This document shows, one piece after another, positions 35,076-44,339 of a DNA stretch of 64,000 nt. The notes beneath the pieces were generated by a model that saw only the letters and a list, made by a program, of their open reading frames with translations, was not told the DNA's origin and made no database searches. Location: contig NZ_CP068771.1 in the NCBI RefSeq assembly GCF_018336935.1, forward strand, positions 4,464,001 to 4,528,000, in the 5' to 3' direction. This DNA is from Serratia plymuthica. Lineage in GTDB: Bacteria; Pseudomonadota; Gammaproteobacteria; Enterobacterales; Enterobacteriaceae. Each line of letters begins with the position of its first letter. Position 1 is the first letter of the stretch. The position numbers were made by a program, and so were the translations under genes.

Positions 35076-36285
35076 TGCGATTACGCCCGGCAAGAACGCC
35101 AAACAGCATTTGCAGCAGCGTCAGGCCCAGCAGGATACTCAGCGGCAATTGCCAACCTTGGGTCAGATCGTGCAGCACGCCGAACAACGTTGGGCCCAGC
35201 GCCGCCAGTAAATAGCCTACCGATTGCGCCATGCCTGACAACTGCGTGGCCTGGTGTTGATGCCCGCTGCGCAAGCCAAAGAATGACAACGCCAGCACCA
35301 ACGAACTTCCTGCCCCCAATCCTGCAAAAATCAGCCATATCAGCGAGTTTTCTGGCAGCGACAGCAGGCCGGTGACGCCAATAAAAATCAGCGACGAACT
35401 GCACAACGCGATTGCGCGTTGATCGCGCGCTCGGGGCAGAATAAATACCATGGCAAAGTTAGCGGCGATTGCCACCACCTGGTAGATAAACAGTTCGAAC
35501 CCCGCCTGTTGCGGCGAGGTGCCGTGACTGGCGGCAAAGGCGCTGAACCAACCGATAATGGTGTAGAAGGTGATGGACTGTAAGCCCATAAACAGCGCTA
35601 CCTGCCACCCGAGCGCGCTGCCCCACGGCGAGCGTGACGGCGTCAATGGGGCCTGTCGCGCGTCGCTGGCCGTTACGGTCGGTGGGCGGCGCAACTGCGG
35701 CAACCAGACCAGCAGCGCCAACAGGGCAGGCAGGCTCCAGCAAAGCAGGGAGAAACGCCAGCCGAGATCCTTCAGTTCCGCCAGCGGCACTGCCAGGCCG
35801 GAGGCGGTAGCGGCAGCCAGAGACATCACCGCCGCATAGCCGGCAATCATGGCGGCGGCTCGGCTGGGGAAGTCGCGTTTGACCAGCGTTGGCAACACCA
35901 CGTTGGCAAACGCGATGGCGGCGCCGATCAATATGCTGCCTAACCACAGCATGCCGTTTGGCGTCAGAGAGCGCAGTACTATGCCTGCAACCAGCAGTAG
36001 CAGCGCCATGCCCAATGTGCGTTCAATGCCGATTCTTTTGGCCAGTCCCGGCGTCACCGGCGACAGGACGGCAAACAGCATCAACGGTAGCGAGTTGAGC
36101 AAGCCGGCGGCAGTGGCGGACAGCATCAACTGTCGCTGGATCTGTTCCAGTAACGGGCCCACGCTGGTCAGTGCGGCGCGCAGGTTGGCGGCGATCAGCA
36201 TGATGCCGGCAATCAGCAATAAAGGGGAGCGTAAACGGCTGCGCTTCGTGGCGGCAGATTTTGGGGATAAAGCGGAGTGTGGCAT
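35065..36285 (-). CDS. CynX/NimT-family MFS transporter
   Basis: A 406-residue MFS protein with 12 helices. It belongs to the CynX/NimT/YeaN branch, recognised by the start LLLIAGIMLIAANLRAALTSVGPLLEQI and the GLANxRT-like loop region. Members carry cyanate, nitroimidazoles or unknown anions. The ATG at 36285 follows GAGGAATTC. No metabolic gene sits beside it, so the substrate cannot be inferred. It converges on the small gene pair at 34774-35075. Confidence 0.8.
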   Translation of the reverse strand: MPHSALSPKSAATKRSRLRSPLLLIAGIMLIAANLRAALTSVGPLLEQIQRQLMLSATAAGLLNSLPLMLFAVLSPVTPGLAKRIGIERTLGMALLLLVAGIVLRSLTPNGMLWLGSILIGAAIAFANVVLPTLVKRDFPSRAAAMIAGYAAVMSLAAATASGLAVPLAELKDLGWRFSLLCWSLPALLALLVWLPQLRRPPTVTASDARQAPLTPSRSPWGSALGWQVALFMGLQSITFYTIIGWFSAFAASHGTSPQQAGFELFIYQVVAIAANFAMVFILPRARDQRAIALCSSSLIFIGVTGLLSLPENSLIWLIFAGLGAGSSLVLALSFFGLRSGHQHQATQLSGMAQSVGYLLAALGPTLFGVLHDLTQGWQLPLSILLGLTLLQMLFGVLAGRNRIIR

Positions 36286-36464
36286 GAATTCCTCGCACCA
36301 GCATGCAGCCAATCAATGCTGCATGACATGATGCGTTGATTGACGTTAACGCTTACGTACCAGCAGGGTACCGATATTTGTGCGCAAGTGTAGGGAAGAA
36401 CGGGCGGCCTGACAAGGAGCGCTTGACCGGCGGGTACGGGATTTACCTTTCCGCGATCCCGCAT

Positions 36465-36495
36465 GCCCGATGAACGATAAGCGTGTTCATCGGGC
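36465..36495. terminator. hairpin downstream of the YddA-like gene
   Basis: An 11-base perfect stem (GCCCGATGAAC/GTTCATCGGGC) with a 9-base loop lies 13 bases beyond the stop of the minus-strand ABC gene. It is the likely terminator of that gene. Confidence 0.6.
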
Positions 36496-36508
36496 TACCG
36501 TCGGTCCG

Positions 36509-38245
36509 TTAGCCGGCGACGGGCAGCGGGCCAGGCGCCATGTGCGCCGGTTCATTTTCTTTCGGGCGACTAAAGCGCCAGCAACTCTGGTGATATTTGG
36601 CCACGCTGTTGCGGTGCGCCACGCTCACCAGCGTCACCTGCGGCAACTCATCAACCAGCAGGCAATACATCAGTTGTTCGGTTTCGTCGTCCAGCGCGCT
36701 GGTGGCTTCGTCGAGGAACAGAATATCCGGACGGGTCAAAATGGCCCGGGCAAACGCCAACCGCTGCTGCTCACCCGGCGACAGGCGCTGGCTCCAGTTG
36801 GCACCGGTGTCCAGCCAGCGTTGCAAATGCTTCAGGCGGCAATTTTCCAGCACTTTCAGCAGTTGCTCATCGCTGTAGTCGGCGGCGAGGTGAGGGTAAC
36901 TGAGTGCCTCTCGCAACGTGCCTATCGGAATATAGCTGCGTTGCGGCAGGAATAATGCGCGGCTGGCGGCGTCCAGCCCGATGGTGCCGGAGCCGTACGG
37001 CCAGATGCCGGCGATAGCGCGCAGCAGCGTTGATTTGCCGCAACCCGAAGGGCCGACGACCAGTACGCGTTCGCCGCGTTTCAGCGTCATGGAGCTTGAA
37101 TCCAGCAAGCTCTGGCCGTCTGGCAGTTGCAGGCTGAGGTTATCAAGAATCAACGGTTGGGCGCTTTCCGGCCGCAACTGAATGCCGCGTTGCTGGTGGT
37201 GTACCTGATCCACCGCGGCGTTAAAACCGGCCAGACGGTTCACGCAGGCTTTCCAGGTAGCCAGATCGCTGAAGGCATCGATAAACCAGGACAGCGCCCC
37301 CTGCACCTCGCCAAACGCGGAGGCGATCTGCATCATGCCGCCCATCTGGATGGCACCGGAAAAGTAGCGCGGCGCCGCCACCAGCAGCGGGAAAACGATA
37401 GCGAACTGGCTGTAAAAGTTGGAGGCGATATTGAGCCGCCGGGTGATGCGCATGATCGACCACCAGTTGGCGCGAATAGTCTCAAAACGATCGCCCAGCT
37501 GTTGCGCCTCGCGGGGTTCGCCGTGGTACAGCGCGATGGCATCGTTGTTTTCGCGGATGCGGATCAAGCCAAAACGGAAGTTCGCTTCATAGCGTTCCTG
37601 ATTAAAGCCGAGCTGGACCAGCGGCTTGCCGACCCACCAGATCAACAGTGAGCCCAACCCGGCGTACAACAGCGCGAACCACAACATATAGCCGGGCACG
37701 GTAATGGTGTGCTGGCTAATCATAAAGGTCATTGGTCCGCTGACGTGCCACAGAATGGTGACAAAGGAAAACAGCGTCACCAGGCTGGAGAGCAGCCCGA
37801 GCGACAGCGACAGCGAGTACTGGGTCAGGACGTTGAGATCTTCTGCGATACGCTGGTCCGGGTTATCGACGATCTGTTGTTGCTCGGTATGGTAATAGGC
37901 CTGATGCGCCAGCCACTTACCCATGAATTTTTCCGTCATCCAGCGCCGCCAACGCATTTGCAGGCCTTGGGTCAGGTAGATTTTATACACCGCCAGTACG
38001 ATGAAGATCAGCGCCAGATAGGTGAAACGCCACAGCTGCGCCTTGAACACCGGATAATTTTTGTTTTGCAGCGCGTCATAGAACACCTGGTTCCACTGAT
38101 TGATCTGCACGCTGATATATACCAGCCCGAGCGACAGGGCGACGATGGTGATCAGCATCGACCAGGCTCGCCATTTTTCTTCCGAAACCCAAAAAGGTTT
38201 AATCAACTGCCAGACGGCGCGTTTTTGCGTAGGGGGGCTGTTCAT
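36509..38245 (-). CDS. YddA-like ABC transporter (SbmA/BacA-type permease fused to ATPase)
   Basis: A 578-residue protein with an SbmA/BacA-type membrane domain (WRRWMTEKFMGKWLAHQAYY and NPDQRIAEDLN are typical) and a C-terminal ATPase: Walker A GPSGCGKST, signature LSPGEQQR, Walker B ILFLDEATSALD. E. coli YddA has this architecture; relatives include the vitamin B12 transporter BacA-like family and the peroxisomal ABCD group. The substrate is unknown. The ATG at 38245 starts the conserved part; in-frame codons upstream are not family-like. A hairpin ends the gene. Confidence 0.85.
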   Translation of the reverse strand: MNSPPTQKRAVWQLIKPFWVSEEKWRAWSMLITIVALSLGLVYISVQINQWNQVFYDALQNKNYPVFKAQLWRFTYLALIFIVLAVYKIYLTQGLQMRWRRWMTEKFMGKWLAHQAYYHTEQQQIVDNPDQRIAEDLNVLTQYSLSLSLGLLSSLVTLFSFVTILWHVSGPMTFMISQHTITVPGYMLWFALLYAGLGSLLIWWVGKPLVQLGFNQERYEANFRFGLIRIRENNDAIALYHGEPREAQQLGDRFETIRANWWSIMRITRRLNIASNFYSQFAIVFPLLVAAPRYFSGAIQMGGMMQIASAFGEVQGALSWFIDAFSDLATWKACVNRLAGFNAAVDQVHHQQRGIQLRPESAQPLILDNLSLQLPDGQSLLDSSSMTLKRGERVLVVGPSGCGKSTLLRAIAGIWPYGSGTIGLDAASRALFLPQRSYIPIGTLREALSYPHLAADYSDEQLLKVLENCRLKHLQRWLDTGANWSQRLSPGEQQRLAFARAILTRPDILFLDEATSALDDETEQLMYCLLVDELPQVTLVSVAHRNSVAKYHQSCWRFSRPKENEPAHMAPGPLPVAG

Positions 38246-38442
38246 AGGATTCTCGGTCGGGTTTGTTACGTTCCGATCAGCATGAGCCGCCGCCAGGTAA
38301 CAAACAAACCGTGACATGTAAGCAGTTTTAACGCGGCTAACCGTTTGAAATATTGTGGATGAATCCTTAGAGGTGAAGCCGGGTGACATGAGGGTTATAC
38401 TGGCGCCGAATTACCGGTTACTCACTCTGGAAAGGATAAGGC

Positions 38443-39150
38443 ATGAAGGCGTTGGTTCCCCTGCTGTTGACCTATGGCGCGCTCGCCAGCGGCCAGGCGA
38501 TGGCACATATTGATGAGCCGGATATTGATGCCGATTGCCAGAAAGTGGCGGGCTATGCCGAACTGGGGAAAAACGCTTATCAGCGGGGCGATTATGGCCG
38601 GGCGGCTGATGTTTTCCGCGATCAGGCAGCCTGGAGCGAGTTTTGCGGGCTGAACGATCAGGCGATCGCCACTGCCTATAACAACGTGGCGCTGGCGCTG
38701 ATGCATGCCGGTGAACTGCTCAAGGCGCGCGCTTATCTGGAGCTGGCGCCGAAGGATGCGAAATCCCAGCATAATCTGAAGCTGCTGCAGCAACGTCTGG
38801 CGAAGCAACCGCCGGCAAGCGGGCCGGGTGGCGTCTATTGGCAGTACGCCGGGCGCGGCGTATGGAGCGAAGTTGCGGTCAAACCCCAGGGTGAGCGCTG
38901 GCTGATTAATTATACCGGCTATTATATGCCGCAAATGGGGCTGTATTACGGGCCGAATATGGGCGAGTTCGCCCAGGTATTGCCGATTGAACGGGGCAAG
39001 GCGGTATACCGCCAGCGGGAGCCGGGGGACGGAATGGCCTGTGATGTGGCGATGCAATTTACGGTGGATGCGGTGGACCTGCGCACCAAGGGCGACTGCG
39101 GATTTGGTTTTAACGTACAGGCGCAGGGGACGTTCATACGGGTCGAGTAA
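38443..39150 (+). CDS. periplasmic TPR-like protein of unknown function
   Basis: A 235-residue protein with a signal peptide ending at AMAH. Residues about 30-115 resemble tetratricopeptide helices (GKNAYQRGDYGRAADVFRDQAAW and ATAYNNVALALMHAGEL). The C-terminal half is aromatic-rich and carries two cysteines (GMACDVA and KGDCGFGF). It should be periplasmic and may act in protein-protein contacts. I do not recognise a named relative. The gene stands alone, with an AAAGGATAAGGC ribosome site and a terminator behind it. Confidence 0.7.
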   Translation: MKALVPLLLTYGALASGQAMAHIDEPDIDADCQKVAGYAELGKNAYQRGDYGRAADVFRDQAAWSEFCGLNDQAIATAYNNVALALMHAGELLKARAYLELAPKDAKSQHNLKLLQQRLAKQPPASGPGGVYWQYAGRGVWSEVAVKPQGERWLINYTGYYMPQMGLYYGPNMGEFAQVLPIERGKAVYRQREPGDGMACDVAMQFTVDAVDLRTKGDCGFGFNVQAQGTFIRVE

Positions 39151-39173
39151 TCGGCTGCGGGGTGCGCAGCCGA
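39151..39173. terminator. bidirectional terminator hairpin
   Basis: A 9-base stem (TCGGCTGCG/CGCAGCCGA) with a GGGTG loop starts at the base after the TPR-gene stop and lies before the convergent DsbA-family gene. Confidence 0.65.
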
Positions 39174-39181
39174 AACCAGTA

Positions 39182-39832
39182 TTAAGCCCAGTTCACCGCG
39201 CCGCTCAACAACGCTTTCCAGGCATCAACGTTGCCCAAATAGTTGCCTGCCGGGATCTGGCGCAGCTGGCCTTCGTTGTCTTGCAACGCAAAGGTCGGGA
39301 ACCCCTGGCCCTGGATTTTGGCAAGAAACGCGCGGCTTTCCGCAATGTGCTGTGCGGTCGGCGCGCCGGCGTTAAAGCGCATCTCGGCAATGAACGGAGC
39401 CGAGGGCAGGCCCAGCTCTTTCGCCAGGGCTTCCAGCACCGGGGTATCGGCGATGCGCCGGCCTTCCTGATAATGCGCTATCTGAATGCGGTGCAGCATA
39501 TCCACCCCGCGTCCCCCCAGCGCTTCCGCCGCCAGAATCGCAGTAATCGGCGGCTCGGAGTCCATCACTGCCGTGGTATCGCGCAGCAACCCATTGAAAT
39601 AGGCTTCACCGAAGCTCTGGCCGGTCAGCTCCGCAATGCGCTTGTCATGCGGAATCACATAGTTACGCCATTCGTCCGTGATCTGGCGGCGATTATTGCC
39701 GGTCATCATGCCGCCGGCGTGCAGGGCGACAGTCAGCCCAGGAATGCTCTTGGCCGCCTGCACCAACGGCGCGGCGCCATAGCACCAGCCGCACAGCGGG
39801 TCGAAAACGTAATGCAGAGTTGTACCGGTCAT
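39182..39832 (-). CDS. DsbA-family (FrnE-like) thioredoxin-fold protein
   Basis: A 216-residue protein without a signal peptide, so probably cytosolic. The N-terminal motif FDPLCGWCYGAAP contains a CGWC redox pair typical of the FrnE/2-hydroxychromene isomerase-like DsbA subfamily, and the cis-Pro loop GFPTFAL is near residue 180. It could reduce or oxidise disulfides in the cytosol or isomerise aromatic intermediates. It lies downstream of the MBL-fold gene, separated by a strong hairpin. Specific partners are unknown. Confidence 0.8.
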   Translation of the reverse strand: MTGTTLHYVFDPLCGWCYGAAPLVQAAKSIPGLTVALHAGGMMTGNNRRQITDEWRNYVIPHDKRIAELTGQSFGEAYFNGLLRDTTAVMDSEPPITAILAAEALGGRGVDMLHRIQIAHYQEGRRIADTPVLEALAKELGLPSAPFIAEMRFNAGAPTAQHIAESRAFLAKIQGQGFPTFALQDNEGQLRQIPAGNYLGNVDAWKALLSGAVNWA

Positions 39833-39846
39833 CTTTACTCCTCGTG

Positions 39847-39875
39847 ATGTTCTGCGGCTGAACGCCGCAGAACAT
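39847..39875 (-). terminator. hairpin between the MBL-fold and DsbA-family genes
   Basis: A perfect 12-base stem (ATGTTCTGCGGC/GCCGCAGAACAT) with a TGAAC loop sits in the 83-bp gap after the minus-strand MBL gene. It probably ends that transcript. Confidence 0.65.
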
Positions 39876-39915
39876 TGAGCCTGTCAAAGGCAGTGTAGTC
39901 TGATTGGCGACGCGC

Positions 39916-40800
39916 TTATTGCGGCCACTTCATCTCGCCCTTCAGCACCTTGGCGCTCAGTTCCAGGCTAGATTCATCTTTCAGGTTCGGGTAATGCTTT
40001 TTCATTGCCGCAATCAGCGCCGCAGAATCTTTGGCTTTCGGCAACTCGGCTTCCAGCGTGGTCAGGTAGTTCTGGGTGAAGGTCACGGATTCCAGCGTCT
40101 GCGGCGCGCCCGGCAGGAAGTGGCCAGGGACGACGACTTTCGGTTTCAGCGCCTTGATGCCTTCCAGCGTTTGCTGCCAGTGAGCGCGGGATTCCACGGT
40201 CTGGTTATCGGCGATCCACGGGTGGATATTGTCGCCGGCTACCGGGACGCCGCCCACTACCGCCTTCAGCTCAGGGATCCACACGTAGGTACGTTCCGGC
40301 GTTGGGCCGGTCAGGCCTTTCACTTCCACTTTCTGGCCGTCGATGGTGAAGCTGTCGCCATGCAGTGCCTGCGGAACCACGACCGCTTTAGGCGCGTTGT
40401 CTTTCAGGATCGGGCCCCAGTACGCCATTTTGCCGTCTTTGGTGGCATTGATTTCTTTGATCGTGTCCGGCGACGCGATGATTTTTGCCTGCGGGAACGC
40501 AGCTTTGATCACGTCCAAACCAAAGTAGAAATCCGGATCGGAATGGCTGATGTAGACGGTGGTCAGCTTCTTGCCGGTCGCTTTGATCTTTTTAACCAGT
40601 TCTTCGGCGTCGTTGCGTTGGAACTGGGCGTCGATCAGCGCCACTTCGTGTTTACCGCTGATGATTTCCGAAGAAACCGGGAACACGCTTTTCTCTCCCG
40701 GGTTGTACACTTCCATGGTCAGGGAGTCAGCCGCAGCGGCGAAGGTGCTTGCAGTGGCGATGCTGGCGAAAGCCAGGGTCAATAATGATTTCTTAAACAT
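39916..40800 (-). CDS. secreted MBL-fold protein with degenerate metal motif
   Basis: A 294-residue protein with a signal peptide ending at FAAAADS and the metallo-beta-lactamase fold order. The hallmark HxHxDH motif reads HSDPDFYFG, so only the first His and the Asp remain; a later His in VVPGHFLPG is present. It may bind a single or unusual metal, or have lost hydrolase activity. Relatives exist as Vmh-type MBL proteins in proteobacteria. A divergent LysR gene lies 111 bases away and is a likely regulator. Substrate unknown. Confidence 0.75.
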   Translation of the reverse strand: MFKKSLLTLAFASIATASTFAAAADSLTMEVYNPGEKSVFPVSSEIISGKHEVALIDAQFQRNDAEELVKKIKATGKKLTTVYISHSDPDFYFGLDVIKAAFPQAKIIASPDTIKEINATKDGKMAYWGPILKDNAPKAVVVPQALHGDSFTIDGQKVEVKGLTGPTPERTYVWIPELKAVVGGVPVAGDNIHPWIADNQTVESRAHWQQTLEGIKALKPKVVVPGHFLPGAPQTLESVTFTQNYLTTLEAELPKAKDSAALIAAMKKHYPNLKDESSLELSAKVLKGEMKWPQ

Positions 40801-40911
40801 GGGCAGAGGTCCTTTTGGGTAATCAGTTGTTGTTGTACAGATGTTAGGTTGCATAAAGCGTTAGAAAAACCGGATAATGAGCAATTATTCATTGCGTAAA
40901 TCGGACGAATC

Positions 40912-41820
40912 ATGGATCGCATTACCGCAGCAGAAGTTTTTATCACCATCGTTGATCGCGGTAGCATGATTGCCGCTGCGGAAACGCTGGAAATGTCGCG
41001 AGCGATGGTGACGCGCTATCTGGCGCAGATGGAGCAATGGGCCGGCGCGCGTTTACTGCACCGCACTACCCGTAAGCTTAGTCTGACTGACGCCGGAGAG
41101 CGCACTCTCGAACGTTGCCGGCAGATGCTGGCGCTGGCGGGTGAGATCGATTTGGTCGAAGGCGAGCAAAGTGACGAATTGCGCGGTCTGCTGCGCATCA
41201 CCTGTTCACAGTCGCTGGGCCAGACCGCGCTGGTGGGGGCGGTGACGCAATATCTCAAACGCCATCCGCAGGTGGCGGTGGATTTGCAGATGAATAATCG
41301 GGCGGTCAATCTGGTGGAGGAGCGCATCGATCTGGCGCTGCGCATCACCAATGAGCTGGATCCCAATCTGATCGCCCGGCCGCTGTCTTCGTGCGCTTCG
41401 GTGGTCTGCGCTTCCCCGGCTTATCTGGCGGCGCACGGCATGCCGCGCCATCCCCAGGATTTGGCGCTGCACAACTGCCTGACTTATTCCTACTTTGGTA
41501 AAAGCCTGTGGCATTTTGATGCTCAGGGCGTGAAGTCGGCGGTGGCGGTCAGCGGCAATCTCAGCGCCAACGAGTCGGTAGTATTGATGGCCGGGACGGT
41601 GCAGGGCGCCGGCATTTCCATGCAGCCTTATTATTCGGCGGCTCCATTGCTGGCAAGCGGTGAACTGATAGAACTTATGCCGGATTATCGGCCGCAGTCG
41701 ATGGGGATTTACGGCATTTATACCTCGCGTCGCCAAATGCCGGCCACCTTGCGCACCATGCTGGATTTTCTGGTGGAGTGGTTTGCCACCGACCCCAACT
41801 GGCGGGCGACGCTGCGCTGA
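40912..41820 (+). CDS. LysR-family transcriptional regulator
   Basis: A 302-residue LysR protein: helix-turn-helix GSMIAAAETLEMSRAMVTRYLAQME, the LLHRTTRKLSLTDAG wing, and a ligand-binding domain (ARPLSSCASVVCASPAYL is typical of the branch). It is divergent from the MBL-fold gene and probably regulates it. It resembles regulators paired with redox or efflux genes, but the inducer is unknown. The ATG at 40912 starts directly with the DNA-binding domain. Confidence 0.87.
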   Translation: MDRITAAEVFITIVDRGSMIAAAETLEMSRAMVTRYLAQMEQWAGARLLHRTTRKLSLTDAGERTLERCRQMLALAGEIDLVEGEQSDELRGLLRITCSQSLGQTALVGAVTQYLKRHPQVAVDLQMNNRAVNLVEERIDLALRITNELDPNLIARPLSSCASVVCASPAYLAAHGMPRHPQDLALHNCLTYSYFGKSLWHFDAQGVKSAVAVSGNLSANESVVLMAGTVQGAGISMQPYYSAAPLLASGELIELMPDYRPQSMGIYGIYTSRRQMPATLRTMLDFLVEWFATDPNWRATLR

Positions 41821-42135
41821 TATCGTTAACACGACAGCAACATTTGCACACATTTTTCATCGCCAGCGCATTCAAGCGTTTAGCGGCCTGATGATGGCTT
41901 TTTGTGCTCAGCGGGGCTTTGTCACTGGTTTCAAGGTCGGTCGCCGTGCTATTTCTGTAGCGTGAAAAGAGTGAATAAGACTTAATAATTATAGGGTTAA
42001 GAAAATAACCCACAGGTTGAACAACATCTCTGACCCTTTTTCGCGGGCAGCCTGTCAGGCTGTCCGGCAATTCCGCGAGTTTTTACCGGCCCCGTGCGCC
42101 TGATGCCGGGGCTTTGTCGACTGGGAGCGTTACAC
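41821..42135 (+). promoter_or_regulatory. structured leader of the MFS gene, possible attenuator
   Basis: 315-bp gap. Its last 100 bases hold a nested structure: TCGCGG (42041-42046) pairs with CCGCGA (42073-42078), enclosing a CAGCC/GGCTG hairpin (42048-42062), and TTTTT follows at 42080-42084, as in an intrinsic terminator. A second hairpin GCCCCG/CGGGGC (42089-42112) lies 23 bases before the MFS ATG. No known riboswitch class could be assigned. Confidence 0.45.
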
Positions 42136-43290
42136 ATGCCTGTTTCTCTGCTTGCACTGGCGTTAAGTGCATTTGCCATTGGCACCACCGAGTTCGTGAT
42201 CATGGGGCTGCTGCCTGAGGTGGCGGGGGATCTTCAGGTCTCAATCCCTTCAGCCGGCTGGCTGATCAGCGGCTATGCCCTCGGCGTGGCGATAGGCGCG
42301 CCGATCATGGCATTGTTGACGGCGAAGCTGCCGCGCAAGAATACCCTGCTGTTGCTGATGGTGATTTTTATCTTCGGCAATATCATGTGCGCGTTGGGTT
42401 ACAACTACGACTTCCTGATGCTGGCGCGTATTGTCACCGCGTTGTGTCATGGCGCGTTCTTCGGCATCGGTGCGGTGGTGGCCGCCAATCTGGTGCCACC
42501 GAATCGCCGCGCTTCTGCGGTGGCGCTGATGTTCACCGGCCTGACGCTGGCCAACGTGCTGGGGGTGCCGCTCGGCACCGCGTTGGGGCAGGCGTTGGGC
42601 TGGCGCTCCACCTTCTGGGCGGTGGCGGTCATCGGCGTGCTGTCCTTGCTGGCGTTGTACAGCAAGCTGCCGGCGGTGGAGGATGAGGCGCCAACCGATC
42701 TGAAAAAAGAGCTGGCGGCCCTGCGCGGCGGCGGCATCTGGCTTTCGCTGCTGATGACGGTAGCCTTTGCCGCGTCGATGTTTGCGCTGTTTACCTATAT
42801 CGCCCCGTTACTGACTGAGGTGACCGGCATTTCGTCACATGGGGTGAGTTGGACGCTGTTGCTGATGGGGGTCGGCCTGACGCTGGGTAACATCGTCGGC
42901 GGCCGTTTGGCGGACTGGCGCTTGCCGGTTACGTTGACCTGCACGTTTCTGGTGATTGCCTTCTTTGCCGCGCTGTTCAGTTGGACCAGCCATTCCATGG
43001 TGCCGGCGGAAATGACCCTGTTCCTGTGGGCCGCTGCGGCGTTTGCCGCCGTACCGGCGCTGCAGATCAACGTCGTGACCTACGGTAAAAAGGCTCCGAA
43101 CCTGGTTTCCACGCTGAACATCGCCGCGTTTAACGTGGGCAATGCCATCGGAGCCTGGGTAGGCGGGGTGGTGATTGCACAGGGGCTGGGGCTGACCAGC
43201 GTGCCGCTGGCCGCCGCGGCGATTGCCTTGCTGGGGTTGGTGCTGTGCCTGGTGACTTTCAGCCGAGCCAAACGGCCGGCTAGCGCTTAA
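42136..43290 (+). CDS. MFS transporter of the DHA1 family, YdhP/AraJ-like
   Basis: A 384-residue pump with 12 helices. Its start (ALALSAFAIGTTEFVIMGLLPEVA) and motifs APIMALLTAKLPRKNTLL and ALCHGAFFGIGAVVAA place it in the YdhP/AraJ/SotB drug:H+ antiporter group. It would export sugars, drugs or metabolites. The ATG at 42136 follows GGGAGCG and begins the conserved part. The gene is preceded by a possibly attenuating leader, and its end overlaps the convergent lysR gene by 11 bases. Confidence 0.83.
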   Translation: MPVSLLALALSAFAIGTTEFVIMGLLPEVAGDLQVSIPSAGWLISGYALGVAIGAPIMALLTAKLPRKNTLLLLMVIFIFGNIMCALGYNYDFLMLARIVTALCHGAFFGIGAVVAANLVPPNRRASAVALMFTGLTLANVLGVPLGTALGQALGWRSTFWAVAVIGVLSLLALYSKLPAVEDEAPTDLKKELAALRGGGIWLSLLMTVAFAASMFALFTYIAPLLTEVTGISSHGVSWTLLLMGVGLTLGNIVGGRLADWRLPVTLTCTFLVIAFFAALFSWTSHSMVPAEMTLFLWAAAAFAAVPALQINVVTYGKKAPNLVSTLNIAAFNVGNAIGAWVGGVVIAQGLGLTSVPLAAAAIALLGLVLCLVTFSRAKRPASA

Positions 43291-44203
43291 TCACTGCGGC
43301 CAGACGGGCGGGAAGACTCTCGGCCTGCTGCTGCAAATGCTGAATGAAGGCCGTGACCAGCGCCGATGATGGGCGGTGCAGCGGCCGGATCAGGCTGACG
43401 GTAAAAGGCACTTCAACGCTGAACGGCCGCACGTGCACGCCGCTGTTGGCGTAATCGAGCGCCGTCAACGGGTTCACTATCGACAACCCCACGCCTTCTT
43501 TCACCATGGCGCATACCGATGCCGCGCTGTGAGTTTCCATGACCAGACGGCGGTTGACGCCTTCCTCATTAAACAGCGAGTCGAGCAACTGACGGTAGCT
43601 GTCGGTGCTCGACAGGCTGATAAAGTTTTGTCCGTCGAAGTCTTGGGGGGTCAGCACCCTTTTCGCCAGCAGCGGATGCTCGGCCGGCAGCACGCACACC
43701 TCGTTCAGCGTCATCAACGTCATCCGCTCGGTGCCTGCCGGGGTCAGGGTGTTTTCCGTCAGACCCAAATCGTGGCGCTGCGCCGACAGCCACTCTTCCA
43801 ACAACGGCGACTCCTGCGGTATCACGCTGAAACTGACTTCCGGGTAGCGATCGATAAAGGGTTTGCACACCACCGGCAGCAGCGACTGCGAGAATACCGG
43901 CAGGCAGGCAATGGAAAGCTGCGCCTGCTGGAACTGGCGGATACCTGCAGCGGCGTTGACGATGCGTTCCAGGCCGTAATAGGAGCGCTGCACCTCTTCG
44001 AACAGCCGCAGGCCCTGCACCGTCGGGTATAAACGTCCGCGCAGCCGATCGAACAGCTGTAGCTGGATCAGTTTCTCGAAGCGGGCCAGTTCGCGGCTGA
44101 CGGTGGGCTGTGAGGTTTGCAACAGCGCTGCCGCCTCGGTCAGATTGCCGGTGGTCATCACCGCATGGAAAATTTCAATCTGGCGCAGGGTAATCGCGTG
44201 CAT
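43280..44203 (-). CDS. lysR: LysR, activator of lysA
   Basis: A 307-residue regulator very close to E. coli LysR: LRQIEIFHAVMTTGNLTEAA, the LFDRLRGRLYPTVQGLRLFEEVQRS wing, and ETHSAASVCAMV in the ligand domain. It activates the divergent lysA gene for diaminopimelate decarboxylase when lysine is scarce. The 136-bp divergent gap contains their shared promoter region. The end overlaps the convergent MFS gene by 11 bases. Confidence 0.95.
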   Translation of the reverse strand: MHAITLRQIEIFHAVMTTGNLTEAAALLQTSQPTVSRELARFEKLIQLQLFDRLRGRLYPTVQGLRLFEEVQRSYYGLERIVNAAAGIRQFQQAQLSIACLPVFSQSLLPVVCKPFIDRYPEVSFSVIPQESPLLEEWLSAQRHDLGLTENTLTPAGTERMTLMTLNEVCVLPAEHPLLAKRVLTPQDFDGQNFISLSSTDSYRQLLDSLFNEEGVNRRLVMETHSAASVCAMVKEGVGLSIVNPLTALDYANSGVHVRPFSVEVPFTVSLIRPLHRPSSALVTAFIQHLQQQAESLPARLAAVIKR

Positions 44204-44339
44204 CGGCGCGCTCCATAAACAGGTAAGTCCATATCATAAATGAATAGACTTCGGCTAAATAGATATTTTCCACGCAGTAAAGAGTGCGGCACTATGGGTG
44301 ACATGACTTCAGCCACATTTTTGATCCGGGAACATCACC

